60,591 bases of DNA, from the NCBI GenBank assembly GCA_902588745.1, contig CACIQI010000009.1, positions 1 to 60,591 on the forward strand, written 5' to 3'. The position numbers and the translations under genes are program-made. The notes below the pieces were generated by a model. The model had not been told where the DNA came from, did no database searches, and saw only the letters and a program-made list of their open reading frames with translations. Shown here one piece after another: positions 26,354 to 36,130 of the stretch. The DNA comes from an uncultured Alphaproteobacteria bacterium (GTDB lineage: Bacteria; Pseudomonadota; Alphaproteobacteria; HIMB59; GCA-002718135). How positions within the stretch are numbered: the stretch's first letter is position 1; every line of letters starts with the position of its first letter.

Positions 26354-27376
26354 TTATTTATTAAATGGATCCTCATATTTTTTTGCAAGTTCGTCAATAT
26401 TTTCTGGAGGCCAATCAGGAACTGACATTCCTAAGTTAAGCTCCATCTGTTGAAGAACTTCTTTTATTTCATTTAGAGATTTTCTTCCAAAGTTTGGGGT
26501 TCTTAACATTTCTGACTCAGATTTTTGAACAAGATCCCCAATGTATATAATATTATCATTTTTAAGACAATTTGCAGATCTTACAGATAATTCTAGTTCT
26601 TCAACCTTTTTTAATAAATTTGAATTAAAAGATAAAGAGTCAACTTGTGATTGATCAGGTAGAACTTCTGGTTCATCAAAATTAATAAAAGGTTGAAGTT
26701 GATCTTGTAGAATTCTAGCAGCTAATGCAATTGCATCATCTGGAGTGATTGATCCATTAGTTTCAACTTCAAAAACTAATTTATCAAAATCTGTAACTTG
26801 CCCAACTCTACTATTTTCAACTTTATAAGATGCTTTTATAACTGGACTAAACATAGCATCTAATTTAATTTCTCCAATTACTTTATTTTCATCCTCTGCT
26901 ACTTCTGCAGAAACATATCCTTTACCTGTTTCAACATTTGCTTCAATTTCAATATCAGCGTTAGAGTCAAGGGTCATAATTAATTGATCAGGATTCATTA
27001 TTTCAGTTTCAGAATCTGTTTCAAAATTTCCAGCCCTTAATTCACCTGAGCCTGATGATTTCAAATACATTTTTTTTAAACCTGGAGAGTGTACTTTAAC
27101 TCCTATTGATTTTAAGTTTAAGAGAATGTCAGTAAGATCTTCTTTTACACCAGGGATAGTTGAAAATTCATGCAGAACACCTTTTATCTTTACTGAAGTA
27201 ATTGCAGCGCCTTGTAATGATGAAAGTAAAATTCTTCTTATTGAATTTCCCAACGTTAGACCAAAACCCCTTTCAAGAGGTTCTGCAATTAATTTTCCAA
27301 TTCTACCATTACTCTCTTCAACATTGACTTCCATCTTTGTTGGCTTAATTAATTCGCTCCAGTTTTTTTGTAACAC
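26354..27376 (-). CDS. rpoA: RNA polymerase alpha subunit
   Basis: 340 aa. N-terminal dimerisation domain with '[17 protein letters not shown]' (about 38-54), linker near 230-250, and the C-terminal domain with '[15 protein letters not shown]' and '[16 protein letters not shown]' for UP-element and activator contact. Ends with an acidic 'KKYEDPFNK' tail. Placed between rpsK (16 bases) and rplQ, so subunit synthesis is tied to ribosomal proteins. Confidence 0.98.
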   Translation of the reverse strand: MLQKNWSELIKPTKMEVNVEESNGRIGKLIAEPLERGFGLTLGNSIRRILLSSLQGAAITSVKIKGVLHEFSTIPGVKEDLTDILLNLKSIGVKVHSPGLKKMYLKSSGSGELRAGNFETDSETEIMNPDQLIMTLDSNADIEIEANVETGKGYVSAEVAEDENKVIGEIKLDAMFSPVIKASYKVENSRVGQVTDFDKLVFEVETNGSITPDDAIALAARILQDQLQPFINFDEPEVLPDQSQVDSLSFNSNLLKKVEELELSVRSANCLKNDNIIYIGDLVQKSESEMLRTPNFGRKSLNEIKEVLQQMELNLGMSVPDWPPENIDELAKKYEDPFNK

Positions 27377-27392
27377 TTAAATGCTCCTTTAT

Positions 27393-27773
27393 TTATACTC
27401 TTCTTCTTTTTCTAGGCCTGCAACCATTATGTGGTATTGGAGTAACATCCTTTATTGATGTTATTACATAACCTATAGATTGTAGTGATCTTAACGCTGA
27501 CTCTCTTCCAGAACCTGGGCCAGATACCTCAACTTTTAGATTTTTTAATCCATACTCCTTAGCTTTATTTCCAACATCTTCAGCAGCGATTTGTGCCGCA
27601 TAAGGTGTTGATTTTCTAGATCCTTTAAAACCTTTATGTCCAGAAGATGACCATGCTAATGCATTTCCATTCTCATCTGTTATAGTGATAATAGTGTTAT
27701 TAAATGATGATACAATGTGTGCGACACCAGAGGATAATTTTTTTTTAATTTTAGATTTTTTTTTCTCAACCAT
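27393..27773 (-). CDS. rpsK: Small-subunit ribosomal protein S11
   Basis: 126 aa platform protein. '[21 protein letters not shown]' is split by the familiar '[17 protein letters not shown]' block, and the C terminus '[12 protein letters not shown]' is the invariant rRNA-binding end. It forms the mRNA exit site with S7 and S18. One base separates it from rpsM. Confidence 0.98.
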   Translation of the reverse strand: MVEKKKSKIKKKLSSGVAHIVSSFNNTIITITDENGNALAWSSSGHKGFKGSRKSTPYAAQIAAEDVGNKAKEYGLKNLKVEVSGPGSGRESALRSLQSIGYVITSIKDVTPIPHNGCRPRKRRRV

Positions 27774-27774
27774 G

Positions 27775-28155
27775 TTATCCTTTAGTTACTTTTTTCTTCC
27801 CAGCAATGGCGACTGCTTTACCTTTTCTTGTTCTTGCATTTGTATGAGTTCTTTGACCTCTAACAGGTAATTTTTTACGATGTCTTAGACCTCTGTAGCA
27901 GCCCAAATCATTTAATCTCTTTATATCTAAAGAAATTTTTCTTCTTAAATCACCCTCAACAGAATAATCTTTATCAATCAAATCTCTAATTTTATTTATT
28001 TCTTCTTCATTTAATTCACTCACTCTTTTAGAAATATCAATTGATGCATTATTACATATATCTAAGGCAATTTTATTACCAATTCCAAAAATATACGTAA
28101 GTGCAATGTTTATTTTCTTGTTAGTTGGTATGTTGATGCCTGAGATTCTAGCCAT
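27775..28155 (-). CDS. rpsM: Small-subunit ribosomal protein S13
   Basis: 126 aa from ATG 28155, where the family N terminus 'ARISGINIP' begins; a four-residue extension to 28167 is possible but unlike homologues. It has '[14 protein letters not shown]' (helix-turn motif) and the C-terminal '[25 protein letters not shown]' arm (in two parts here) that contacts the P-site tRNA. First gene of the alpha-operon segment, 87 bases after adk, a gap large enough for its own promoter. Confidence 0.97.
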   Translation of the reverse strand: MARISGINIPTNKKINIALTYIFGIGNKIALDICNNASIDISKRVSELNEEEINKIRDLIDKDYSVEGDLRRKISLDIKRLNDLGCYRGLRHRKKLPVRGQRTHTNARTRKGKAVAIAGKKKVTKG

Positions 28156-28185
28156 AAAGAAATCCAAAAAAAATGAATGAGGGTG

Positions 28186-28213
28186 AATACATGATTATTA
28201 CATAGGTAGTCAA
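28186..28213 (-). promoter_or_regulatory. Possible promoter of rpsM-rpsK-rpoA-rplQ
   Basis: In the adk-rpsM gap the minus strand reads TTGACT (28208-28213) and TGTATT (28186-28191), 16 bases apart, about 30 bases before the S13 start. This is the only long gap within the spc/alpha region, and an internal promoter here is known in other bacteria. The -10 match is moderate. Confidence 0.4.
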
Positions 28214-28242
28214 GAAAAGATATATAGAATTTTGGCTGATTT

Positions 28243-28815
28243 TCATGATTTTTTTAAAATTTTCTTAATATTTTTTGTTATTTCATGAATTTGCTGAGAT
28301 CCATCTATTTCATAAAATATATGACTTTGAGTCTTTTTGTAAAAATTGGATACTTTCTCTGTAGTATTTTTGTATTCAGAATATCTTGTTTGTATAACTT
28401 CAATCTTATCATCTTCTCTACTCTCTTCAGAAGATCTTTTTAAAATCCTATTTTTCAAGATTTCAAAGCTCAATTTAATATTAAATATATAATTTATTCT
28501 ATTTCCTGAATTTTCTAAAAAATTGTTTAAGTATTCAGATTGAGCTAAAGTTCGTGGGTACCCATCTAAAATAAAACCTTTATTTGACTCATTTGATAAT
28601 CTTGACAAAACAATTGAATTCAAAATATCATCAGAAACTAATTTACCTGATGACATAATTTCTTTCAATTTTATGGCTAGAGCATCTTTTTCAAGAATTT
28701 TTTTTCTTAAAATTTCTCCAGTCGAAAGATGAGATAGCGATAAGTCTTCTGAAATAAGTTTAGCTTGAGTACCTTTTCCAGCTCCTGGTGGGCCAAAAAA
28801 AATGATATTGTTCAA
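28243..28815 (-). CDS. adk: Adenylate kinase, short LID form
   Basis: 190 aa. P-loop 'GPPGAGKGTQAK' (8-19), 'LSTGEILRKK' and 'GYPRTLAQ' (AMP-binding) are present. Between the two latter arginine blocks the LID domain is only 'RSSEESREDDK', so the 25-30-residue zinc or non-zinc LID of E. coli Adk is missing, as in rhizobial enzymes. It balances ATP + AMP with 2 ADP. Start is one base after the secY stop, the standard spc-operon position. Confidence 0.96.
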   Translation of the reverse strand: MNNIIFFGPPGAGKGTQAKLISEDLSLSHLSTGEILRKKILEKDALAIKLKEIMSSGKLVSDDILNSIVLSRLSNESNKGFILDGYPRTLAQSEYLNNFLENSGNRINYIFNIKLSFEILKNRILKRSSEESREDDKIEVIQTRYSEYKNTTEKVSNFYKKTQSHIFYEIDGSQQIHEITKNIKKILKKS

Positions 28816-28816
28816 T

Positions 28817-30157
28817 TTATCTTCTACCTTTTAATTTAGTTTTTTTAAGAAGTCCTTCATATTGATGTTGAAATAAATGAGACTGAACTTGAGTTATAAA
28901 ATCAATCATCACAACAACAACAATTAGTAATGCAGTACCGCCAAGGTAAAAAGGAATAGAAGTCCTTGATAATAAAAATTCTGGTAGTAGAGCAACAAAA
29001 GTTAGGTAAATCGTTCCTATAGTTGTTAATCTTATTAATACATATTCAATATATTTTGCAGTGTTTTCCCCTGGTCTTATACCAGGTATAAAACCTCCAT
29101 ATTTTCTTAAGTTTTCAGCTTGTTCATCCGGATTAAAAACTATGGATGTATAGAAAAAACCAAAAAAAATTATCATTGCTGCATAGAGTCCTAAATACAA
29201 TGGTTGACCTCTTCCAAGGTAGCTGGAGATAAGAATAAAAATATCACTTGAAGAACCAGCTCCAAAACCAGACATAGTATTTGGAAGTAATAAAATTGAA
29301 GATGCAAATATAACGGGTATAACACCTGCTGTATTTATCTTTAAAGGTAAATGAGAACTTTGACCACCGTATATTTTATTACCTACTTGTCTTTTGGGAT
29401 ATTGAACTGGTAGCCTCCTTTGACCTTTTTCAACAAAAACAATAAAAACTATTAATAAAAGTATTAGAATTAAAATTCCAAGGATAAAGGCAATACTGAG
29501 CTCTCCTGTTCTTCCTAATTGAAGAGTGCTAACAAAAGCACTTGGTAAATTCGCAATTATACCAGCAGTAATAATTAATGAAATTCCATTTCCAACACCT
29601 CTGGATGATATTTGTTCACCTAGCCACATTAAAAAGATTGTACCTCCGACTAATGTTATAACAGTAGTAAGTCTAAAAAATAGACCAGGCTCAAACACTA
29701 TATTTCCATATGTGGTTTGCATAGATTCCAAACCTATTGATACTCCGTATCCTTGAACTGCTGCAATTAAAACGGTCGCATATCTTGTATATTGAAGTAA
29801 TTGACGTCTACCTTTTGATCCTTGTTCTTTAAGTGATTTTAAATAAGGAATTGCAGATTGCATTAGCGTCATTATTATAGAAGAGGAAATATATGGCATT
29901 ACACCTAAAGCAAATATCCCCATTCTGCCAAGAGCACCTCCAGAGAATGTATCAAATATACCTAATATACCTGAAGATTGTTGCTCAAAAAACTGTTGAA
30001 GAGCAAGTGGATTAATGCCTGGTATAGGTAAGAATGTACCTAGACGAAAAACAATTAATGCTCCTAAGGTGAATAGAAGCCTTTGTCTTAACTCGGTAGC
30101 TTTTCCAAAAGCACTAAGATTTAAATTATTTGCTAATCTGTCTGCAGCTGTAGCCAT
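28817..30157 (-). CDS. secY: Protein translocase subunit SecY
   Basis: 446 aa, ten membrane helices. Recognised by 'FRLGTFLPIPGINP' (helix 1), the plug-region 'FSGGALGRMGIFALGVMPYI', 'QRRLPVQYPKR' (cytoplasmic loop) and 'GENTAKYIEYVLIRLT'. Forms the SecYEG channel for protein export with SecE, encoded 23 kb upstream in the same block. It follows rplO with no gap. Confidence 0.98.
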   Translation of the reverse strand: MATAADRLANNLNLSAFGKATELRQRLLFTLGALIVFRLGTFLPIPGINPLALQQFFEQQSSGILGIFDTFSGGALGRMGIFALGVMPYISSSIIMTLMQSAIPYLKSLKEQGSKGRRQLLQYTRYATVLIAAVQGYGVSIGLESMQTTYGNIVFEPGLFFRLTTVITLVGGTIFLMWLGEQISSRGVGNGISLIITAGIIANLPSAFVSTLQLGRTGELSIAFILGILILILLLIVFIVFVEKGQRRLPVQYPKRQVGNKIYGGQSSHLPLKINTAGVIPVIFASSILLLPNTMSGFGAGSSSDIFILISSYLGRGQPLYLGLYAAMIIFFGFFYTSIVFNPDEQAENLRKYGGFIPGIRPGENTAKYIEYVLIRLTTIGTIYLTFVALLPEFLLSRTSIPFYLGGTALLIVVVVMIDFITQVQSHLFQHQYEGLLKKTKLKGRR

Positions 30158-30616
30158 TTATTTCTTTGTTAGTTTTATTTTACCACCAATTTTTTCTACA
30201 ACCTCAATCGCTTTTTTTGAAGCATATGAGATTTCAAAATTAATTGATTTTTCTGGTTCTCCTACATTTAGAAGTTTGAGATGACCTTTTGATCTTTTTA
30301 ATATTTTTTTATTAAATAGTTCTTCTTCATTTATTTCATTTGGATTTAGACTATATTTTTTAATTAAATTATTAACTGTGACAAAATTTATATTTTGAGT
30401 TTTTATTTTAAAAGGATTTTTAAAACCTCTTTTTGGAAGCCTTCGGTAAATTGGCATTTGACCTCCTTCAAAGCCATTTATTGAAACACCTGATCTAGAT
30501 TTTTGTCCTTTTACTCCTCTACCTGCAGTTTTTCCAAGTCCAGAACCAGAACCTCTACCTCTTCTTTTCCTTTGCTTACTAGATGTTGAAGTTGATTTTA
30601 ATTCATTGATTTTCAT
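30158..30616 (-). CDS. rplO: Large-subunit ribosomal protein L15
   Basis: 152 aa. The Gly/Arg-rich extension '[19 protein letters not shown]' near residue 17 penetrates the 50S core; '[18 protein letters not shown]' follows. It starts directly 2 bases after rpsE; the rpmD (L30) gene that normally lies between the two is absent. Confidence 0.97.
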   Translation of the reverse strand: MKINELKSTSTSSKQRKRRGRGSGSGLGKTAGRGVKGQKSRSGVSINGFEGGQMPIYRRLPKRGFKNPFKIKTQNINFVTVNNLIKKYSLNPNEINEEELFNKKILKRSKGHLKLLNVGEPEKSINFEISYASKKAIEVVEKIGGKIKLTKK

Positions 30617-30618
30617 TT

Positions 30619-31128
30619 TTAACCATTCTTGCTTGAAGTTATTTCATTTATTTTTTTTGATCTTTTTGAGGCAACTGATTTTGGAGACTCAGACATTTTA
30701 AAAGCATTAATAGTAGCCTTTAACATATTATGTGGATTTGAAGTACCTGTTGATTTAGCAACTACATCTTTAATACCTAAAGATTCAAATAAAGCTCTCA
30801 TAGGCCCTCCTGCAATTATACCTGTTCCAGGTGCAGCTGTTCGAAGTATAACCTTTCCAGCTCCAAATCTTCCTACAGTATCATGATGAATAGTTCTATT
30901 TTCTTTTAAGTGAACTCTAATCATTTTAGTTTTTGCATTTTCAGTTGCTTTTCTTACAGCTTCTGGAACTTCTTTAGCTTTACCAGTTCCGATACCCACT
31001 CTGCCTTTATTATCACCTACAATCATTATTGCAGCAAATCCAAATCTTCTACCACCTTTAACAACTTTAGCCACTCTATTAATTGTAACTAAATGTTCGG
31101 TTAATTCATTTTTATCATTTTCAAACAT
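30619..31128 (-). CDS. rpsE: Small-subunit ribosomal protein S5
   Basis: 169 aa. The double-stranded-RNA-binding-like N domain has '[18 protein letters not shown]', and the C domain '[20 protein letters not shown]'. S5 lines the mRNA entry site and affects fidelity. The C-terminal tail is Lys/Ser-rich. Nine bases after rplR. Confidence 0.97.
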   Translation of the reverse strand: MFENDKNELTEHLVTINRVAKVVKGGRRFGFAAIMIVGDNKGRVGIGTGKAKEVPEAVRKATENAKTKMIRVHLKENRTIHHDTVGRFGAGKVILRTAAPGTGIIAGGPMRALFESLGIKDVVAKSTGTSNPHNMLKATINAFKMSESPKSVASKRSKKINEITSSKNG

Positions 31129-31137
31129 AATTTACCT

Positions 31138-31470
31138 TTAGAATTTAAGTCCCTCTGACCTCGCAGCATCTGCGAGAATCTTTATTACTCCATGATACTT
31201 GTATCTACCTCGATCAAAAGCAACTTCATCTATACCTTTAGATATTATTTTTTTTGCAATATTTTTACCAATTTCTTCAGCTATTTCCTTCCTTGATAAA
31301 TCCTTTTCTCTCAATGATTTCTCAATAGATGATGAACTAACTATAGTTGTTCCATTTTTGTCGTCAATAAGTTGAGCGTAGATATGATTATTAGATCTAA
31401 AAATTGTTAATCTTTTCCTATTAGAAAATTTTTTAATTTTATATCTTACTCTTTGCTGTCTATTTGTCAT
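31138..31470 (-). CDS. rplR: Large-subunit ribosomal protein L18
   Basis: 110 aa, slightly shorter than E. coli L18. Basic N terminus, then '[18 protein letters not shown]' and the C-terminal '[20 protein letters not shown]', which binds 5S rRNA together with L5. Three bases after rplF. Confidence 0.96.
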   Translation of the reverse strand: MTNRQQRVRYKIKKFSNRKRLTIFRSNNHIYAQLIDDKNGTTIVSSSSIEKSLREKDLSRKEIAEEIGKNIAKKIISKGIDEVAFDRGRYKYHGVIKILADAARSEGLKF

Positions 31471-31473
31471 AAT

Positions 31474-32004
31474 CTATTTCTTTTTGCCTTCTTTTCTAAA
31501 TATAAATTCGTCTGTATATTTTATTCCTTTGCCTTTGAATGGCTCAGGTTTTCTGAATGATCTAATTTTTGCTGCAGCAGCTCCTAATTTTTCTTTATTT
31601 ATACTTGATAATTTAATTAAATTTTGTTTTGGGCATTCTATTTTTACATCTTTAGGTATTTCAAAATTTATATCATGACTATAGCCTAACTCTAGTTTTA
31701 ATTTAGAACCTGTTACACTTGCTCTGTATCCTGTTCCGTTTAATTCCAATGTTTTTGTAAAACCCGTGGAAACACCGTTGATAGTGTTAGCAATGATAGC
31801 GCGAGTTGTCCCCCAATTAGGGTCTTTATCAGTTTCTTTTAATGGAATTACTTTAACCTCGTCTTCTTTAATATTTATATTAAATTTTGAGTTAACCGAT
31901 ATTTCGATTTGGCCTAATTTACCTTTTGCAGAAAAAATACCATTATTAAAGCTGCATTGTATATCTTTTGATATCTTTATAGGGTTTTTTGCTATTCGTG
32001 ACAT
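31474..32004 (-). CDS. rplF: Large-subunit ribosomal protein L6
   Basis: 176 aa made of two similar alpha/beta domains. 'SRIAKNPIKI' opens the protein, 'ELNGTGYRASVTGSKLKLELGYSH' (split by the domain hinge) marks the second half, and 'RKPEPFKGKGIKY' is the conserved C-terminal loop near the sarcin-ricin region. It abuts rpsH. Confidence 0.97.
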   Translation of the reverse strand: MSRIAKNPIKISKDIQCSFNNGIFSAKGKLGQIEISVNSKFNINIKEDEVKVIPLKETDKDPNWGTTRAIIANTINGVSTGFTKTLELNGTGYRASVTGSKLKLELGYSHDINFEIPKDVKIECPKQNLIKLSSINKEKLGAAAAKIRSFRKPEPFKGKGIKYTDEFIFRKEGKKK

Positions 32005-32403
32005 TTAAAAAACCTCACAAAGTATTTCTCCACCAACATTATTTTTTTTTGCTTGTTGATCGGACATAACACCTTTGGGTGTTGAAAGGATTGAGATTCC
32101 TAGGCCTCCATAGGGCTTATTAAGCTCGCTAATTTTCGAATATTTTCTAATTCCAGGTTTAGATATTCTTTTTATTTTTTTAATAACGGGTAAACCATTA
32201 TAATACTTAAGATCAATTTTAATAGAATTGACTCCTTTTCTCTCTTCTATATTTTTAAAATCTCTAATATATCCTTCATCTTTGAGTACGCTTAAAACAT
32301 TCATATTTAATTTTGATTTAAGACACATTGTTGTTACCTTTTTAGCTTGATGAGCATTTTTAATTCTAGCAAGCATATCTGAAAGTGAATCATTAAATGA
32401 CAT
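32005..32403 (-). CDS. rpsH: Small-subunit ribosomal protein S8
   Basis: 132 aa. 'DSLSDMLARIKNAHQAK' at the N terminus and 'PYGGLGISILSTPKGVMSD' near the C terminus are the family blocks; the latter contacts the central domain of 16S rRNA. In E. coli S8 represses its own operon by binding the spc mRNA at rplE; no such site was tested here. Confidence 0.97.
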   Translation of the reverse strand: MSFNDSLSDMLARIKNAHQAKKVTTMCLKSKLNMNVLSVLKDEGYIRDFKNIEERKGVNSIKIDLKYYNGLPVIKKIKRISKPGIRKYSKISELNKPYGGLGISILSTPKGVMSDQQAKKNNVGGEILCEVF

Positions 32404-32420
32404 TATAATCTCCTACTCTC

Positions 32421-32726
32421 TTACCAACTTGACTTTACAACTCCTGGAAGATCGCCAGTCATTGAAAGTTCCCTTAATTTAATTCTTGATAAACCAAATT
32501 TTCTATAATTACCCCTAGGTCTACCTGTAATTTCGCATCTATTTCTATGCCTTATTGCAGATCCATTTCTAGGAAGATCGTTCAATTTATTTTGAAAAAT
32601 AATTCTTTCTTCCAGAGAAATATTTTTATCTTTTATTTTATTTTTAAGAATACTTCTCTTTGATTTATGTTTTTGTATTAACTTCAATCTAGATAAATTT
32701 TTTTGAATTGAACTTAGTTTAGCCAT
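32421..32726 (-). CDS. rpsN: Small-subunit ribosomal protein S14
   Basis: 101 aa, the long zinc-free form: no CxxC pairs are present. C-terminal '[20 protein letters not shown]' and '[11 protein letters not shown]' are typical. Lies between rplE and rpsH with short gaps. Confidence 0.97.
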   Translation of the reverse strand: MAKLSSIQKNLSRLKLIQKHKSKRSILKNKIKDKNISLEERIIFQNKLNDLPRNGSAIRHRNRCEITGRPRGNYRKFGLSRIKLRELSMTGDLPGVVKSSW

Positions 32727-32733
32727 ATTCCCC

Positions 32734-33285
32734 CTAATTTAATTCCTTATCGCTAAAAGGCATATTAAAACTTTTTAATAATTGAAGTGCCTCATTGTTA
32801 TTTTTTGCAGATGTACAAATTGTTATATCCATACCTCTTATTTTTTCAACTTTATCAAAGTTTATTTCTGGAAATATTACATGCTCTTTAATTCCCATTG
32901 AAAAATTTCCATTACCATCGAAACTTTTAGAATTTAAACCTCTAAAATCTCTAATTCTTGGAATAGCTATGTTTACAAGTCTATCTAAAAATTCATACAT
33001 AATCTTATTTCTAAGGGTTACTTTAACACCTAAAGGCATGCCTTCTCTAATTTTAAATCCAGATATGGCTTTTTTTGAATTTGTCTTAACTGCTTTCTGC
33101 CCGGATATTAAAGTCAGGTCTTCTAGAGCTTTGTCAATTAATTTAGAGTCATCTTTTCCTTCACCAATACCCATGTTTAATATTATTTTTTTTAGTTTTG
33201 GAACTTCATATATATTTTTAAAGCCTAACTTTGATTTCAAATCTTGTTTTATATGTGTATTGTAAATATCAAGTAATCTGCTCAT
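32734..33285 (-). CDS. rplE: Large-subunit ribosomal protein L5
   Basis: 183 aa. '[16 protein letters not shown]' (30-45), '[20 protein letters not shown]' and '[20 protein letters not shown]' identify it. Binds 5S rRNA and the P-site tRNA region. It adjoins rplX without a gap. A 156-codon open frame on the other strand is a compositional shadow. Confidence 0.97.
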   Translation of the reverse strand: MSRLLDIYNTHIKQDLKSKLGFKNIYEVPKLKKIILNMGIGEGKDDSKLIDKALEDLTLISGQKAVKTNSKKAISGFKIREGMPLGVKVTLRNKIMYEFLDRLVNIAIPRIRDFRGLNSKSFDGNGNFSMGIKEHVIFPEINFDKVEKIRGMDITICTSAKNNNEALQLLKSFNMPFSDKELN

Positions 33286-33597
33286 TTATATTTCCTTACC
33301 AGATTTTTTGTTTATTCTAATTTTTTTATCTTTAAGAATTTTGTATCCAACTTTTATAGGTTTTTTTAATTCCTGATCATAAAATGCAATATTTGAGATA
33401 TGAAGTGGCATTTCTTTTTCTACAATTCCACCTGGCTGGTTATTGTCAGGTTTTTGGTTTTTTTTAACTTTATTAATCTCAGAGACGATTACTTTCATTC
33501 CTTTAGGGATCATCTTGACTATTTTTCCAGTTTTACCTTTATCCTTACCTGTCAAAACAATAACTTCGTCACCCTTTTTTAGTTTAATTTTATTCAT
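33286..33597 (-). CDS. rplX: Large-subunit ribosomal protein L24
   Basis: 103 aa with an N-terminal KOW motif, 'KKGDEVIVLTGKDKGKTGKI' (7-26). L24 starts 50S assembly by binding the 5' end of 23S rRNA. Start and rplN stop share one base. Confidence 0.97.
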   Translation of the reverse strand: MNKIKLKKGDEVIVLTGKDKGKTGKIVKMIPKGMKVIVSEINKVKKNQKPDNNQPGGIVEKEMPLHISNIAFYDQELKKPIKVGYKILKDKKIRINKKSGKEI

Positions 33598-33965
33598 TAT
33601 ATCACCTCTGGGGCCAAACTAATAATTTTCATAAATTTTTTACTTCTAAGCTCTCTAGTAACAGGCCCAAAAATTCTAGTAGCTATGGGTTCCTCTTGTT
33701 TATCTAAAAGTACAGCTGCATTCTTATCAAACCTAATTGCTGTACCATCAGATCTCTTGAAATCCTTTGATGTTCTAACAACGACTGCTTTATAAACGTC
33801 GCCTTTTTTTACTTTTGCTCTTGGTATTGCATCTTTAATTGAAACTACAATAATATCTCCTATTGAAGCAGATCTTCTTTTGGACCCGCCCAACACCTTA
33901 ATGCATTGTATTTTTCTAGCACCAGAGTTATCCGCCACAAATAAATTTGATTGCATTTGAATCAC
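33597..33965 (-). CDS. rplN: Large-subunit ribosomal protein L14
   Basis: 122 aa from a GTG at 33965, giving '[18 protein letters not shown]', the family N terminus and normal length. The GTG overlaps the rpsQ stop as GTGA, a coupling signal; a longer frame to 33998 and a shorter ATG at 33956 fit less well. '[19 protein letters not shown]' and the C-terminal '[12 protein letters not shown]' are conserved. L14 sits at the subunit bridge B8. Confidence 0.96.
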   Translation of the reverse strand: MIQMQSNLFVADNSGARKIQCIKVLGGSKRRSASIGDIIVVSIKDAIPRAKVKKGDVYKAVVVRTSKDFKRSDGTAIRFDKNAAVLLDKQEEPIATRIFGPVTRELRSKKFMKIISLAPEVI

Positions 33966-34207
33966 GATTTTTCTCCATGAATTGATAAAACTTTCCATTT
34001 TTTTAGTTTAGAAATAGGGCTAGACTCTATAATTGACACGTTATCACCAATTTTAAACTCATTATTTTCATCATGAGCGTGGTATTTTTTGCTGCGTCTA
34101 ATTATTTTTTTATATAGTTTATGTTTTATTCTCCTTGTAACATTAACTATTATTGTTTTATTTGAATTAGAAGAAACAACAACTCCTGATAAAATTCTTT
34201 TAGGCAT
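33962..34207 (-). CDS. rpsQ: Small-subunit ribosomal protein S17
   Basis: 81 aa OB-fold protein. '[20 protein letters not shown]' opens it, followed by '[16 protein letters not shown]'. It binds the 5' domain of 16S rRNA. Overlaps rpmC by 8 bases and the GTG start of rplN by 4. Confidence 0.96.
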   Translation of the reverse strand: MPKRILSGVVVSSNSNKTIIVNVTRRIKHKLYKKIIRRSKKYHAHDENNEFKIGDNVSIIESSPISKLKKWKVLSIHGEKS

Positions 34208-34391
34208 TTTTTTCTCCAGTACCTTTTAGTAAATCAAACTTCAATCTAGCTATTTTTTTCTTGGTAATTTTTATTTCAGAAGTTTTTTCAAGTTGGCCAG
34301 TAAACTTTTGAAACCTAAGATTAAGAAGATTCTTTTTTAACTGTAATATCTCTTCGGCAGATTTATTATTTAATTTAGTTTTTTTATTCAT
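34200..34391 (-). CDS. rpmC: Large-subunit ribosomal protein L29
   Basis: 63 aa helical hairpin, with '[19 protein letters not shown]' as the family block. Located beside the exit tunnel with L23 in the ribosome, it contacts trigger factor and SRP. One-base overlap with rplP. Confidence 0.95.
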   Translation of the reverse strand: MNKKTKLNNKSAEEILQLKKNLLNLRFQKFTGQLEKTSEIKITKKKIARLKFDLLKGTGEKNA

Positions 34392-34807
34392 TATGTGTTT
34401 CTTTCAACAAACTTACATTTAATAGGAAGTTTAGCAGCTGCTAAAATCATTGCTTTTCTAGCATCATTTACATCGACTCCATCAACTTCAAACATTATTC
34501 TTCCAGGCTTTACCCTACATGCCCAGTATTCTATTGATCCTTTACCTTTTCCCATTCTTACTTCGGCAGGTTTTTTTGATACTGGAACATCGGGAAATAT
34601 TCTAATCCACATTCTACCAGCCCTTTTTAAATATCTTGTAATTGCTTTTCTAGCAGCCTCAATTTGTCTCGATGTAACTCTTTCAGGTTCTAGAGCTTTT
34701 AGTCCATAACTACCGTAGTTCAATGCATAATTTCCTTTTGCTGAACCATGTATTCTACCTTTAAATTGTTTTCTAAATTTAGATTTTTTGGGTGATAGCA
34801 TATTCAT
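34391..34807 (-). CDS. rplP: Large-subunit ribosomal protein L16
   Basis: 138 aa. '[16 protein letters not shown]' at the N terminus (real start may be the second Met, residue 3), '[19 protein letters not shown]' and '[12 protein letters not shown]' near the A-site are all intact. It shares one base with rpsC. Confidence 0.97.
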   Translation of the reverse strand: MNMLSPKKSKFRKQFKGRIHGSAKGNYALNYGSYGLKALEPERVTSRQIEAARKAITRYLKRAGRMWIRIFPDVPVSKKPAEVRMGKGKGSIEYWACRVKPGRIMFEVDGVDVNDARKAMILAAAKLPIKCKFVERNT

Positions 34808-35484
34808 TATCTTACACTTCCTTGATCAATTTGTTTTTTTTCGCTAGCGTATGGATCTTTCGAGAGAATTTCTCCTTTATTTATCCAGACTTTAATTCCA
34901 CAAATACCATAAGTTGTTTCTGCTTCAGCAGTTGAATAGTCAATGTCACCTCTCAATGTATGAAGAGGTACACTTCCTTCATGATATTTTTCAGTTCTTG
35001 CGATTTCAGCTCCACCTAACCTTCCACTACATACAACTTTAACTCCCTTTGCTCCCAATCTCATTGCTGATTGTACAGCTTTCTTCATTGCTCTTCTAAA
35101 CGAAATTCTTTTCTCAAGTTGGGAAGCAATATTTTCAGCAACTAACTTAGCTTCAACTTCAGGCTTCCTCACTTCTTTAATATCTAAAAATACTTCAAGA
35201 TTGGACATTTTAGAAAGATCATTTTTTAAAGTTTCAATATCAGCTCCTTTTTTACCAATTATAATACCAGGTCTTGAACTATAAATTGAAAGTCTTAATT
35301 TTTTTGCAGCTCTTTCTATATTTATTTTTGAAATACTTGCATTTTTAAGTTTTTTTGCAACGTAATTTTTAATTTTTAAATCTTCATGCAATAATTTTGT
35401 ATATTCATTTTTAGAAAACCATCTTGATGACCAGGTTTTATTAATGCCAAGTCTTATTCCATAAGGATTAACTTTTTGTCCCAT
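34807..35484 (-). CDS. rpsC: Small-subunit ribosomal protein S3
   Basis: 225 aa. KH domain with '[17 protein letters not shown]' (about 72-88) and the C-terminal '[20 protein letters not shown]' block. S3 forms the mRNA entry tunnel with S4 and S5. N terminus '[13 protein letters not shown]' is invariant. Shares one base with rplV. Confidence 0.98.
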   Translation of the reverse strand: MGQKVNPYGIRLGINKTWSSRWFSKNEYTKLLHEDLKIKNYVAKKLKNASISKINIERAAKKLRLSIYSSRPGIIIGKKGADIETLKNDLSKMSNLEVFLDIKEVRKPEVEAKLVAENIASQLEKRISFRRAMKKAVQSAMRLGAKGVKVVCSGRLGGAEIARTEKYHEGSVPLHTLRGDIDYSTAEAETTYGICGIKVWINKGEILSKDPYASEKKQIDQGSVR

Positions 35485-35852
35485 TATAATTTTTCCTTTT
35501 TTAATTCTTCTCTTTCTTCAACTATAATAGTAACTTTACTAAAAGGTTTAATAATTGAAGCAGCCCTTCCTTTAGCTCTAGGTCTCCATCTTTTCATTCT
35601 TAGACTTTTACCTACAAAGGCTTCTTTAACAAATAGTTTATCAATATCTAATTGTTTGTTGTTTTCTGCATTAGCAATAGCAGCATTTAATATTTTTAGA
35701 ATATTTTTAGAAATTCTTTTCTGAGAGAATTTAAGCTGGTTCACTGCCAAGCTAACTTTCATATTAACAATACTATTAACTAATAATGAAAGTTTTACAG
35801 GACTTGTTCTTACCATATTATCTTTTGCTAATGCTGTTAAGTTTTGATTCAT
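35484..35852 (-). CDS. rplV: Large-subunit ribosomal protein L22
   Basis: 122 aa; the tunnel-lining beta-hairpin is '[19 protein letters not shown]', the site of macrolide resistance changes in other bacteria. N terminus '[19 protein letters not shown]' fits. Overlaps rpsS by 4 bases. Confidence 0.97.
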   Translation of the reverse strand: MNQNLTALAKDNMVRTSPVKLSLLVNSIVNMKVSLAVNQLKFSQKRISKNILKILNAAIANAENNKQLDIDKLFVKEAFVGKSLRMKRWRPRAKGRAASIIKPFSKVTIIVEEREELKKEKL

Positions 35853-36130
35853 TTTTGCTCTGCTTTCTTATCAGCTGCTGTATGGCCCTTAAATGTTCTA
35901 GTTGGAGAAAACTCACCAAATTTGTGACCAACCATTTGCTCATTAACAGTTACAGGCACAAATTTTTGGCCATTATAAACTCCAAATGTAAGGCCAACAA
36001 ATTGAGGCAAAATAGTAGATCTTCTAGACCATGTTTTTATTACTTCTTTTCTTCCAGATTGAGATAGTTTGTCTGCTTTTTTCATGAGAGTTATATCCAC
36101 AAATGGTCCTTTCCAAACTGATCTAGTCAT
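35849..36130 (-). CDS. rpsS: Small-subunit ribosomal protein S19
   Basis: 93 aa. '[11 protein letters not shown]' and '[19 protein letters not shown]', then '[20 protein letters not shown]', are all family standard. S19 pairs with S13 in the head of 30S. One-base overlap with rplB. Confidence 0.97.
   Translation of the reverse strand: MTRSVWKGPFVDITLMKKADKLSQSGRKEVIKTWSRRSTILPQFVGLTFGVYNGQKFVPVTVNEQMVGHKFGEFSPTRTFKGHTAADKKAEQK

Noticed and set aside
32795..33265. 156-codon open frame opposite rplE
   Set aside because: Fully antisense to a clear L5 gene, with low-complexity Phe/Leu/Ile/Ser content expected from a shadow frame. Similar shadows oppose eutB (14377-14748), rpoC (42870-43238), rpoB (47260-47634) and soxA.
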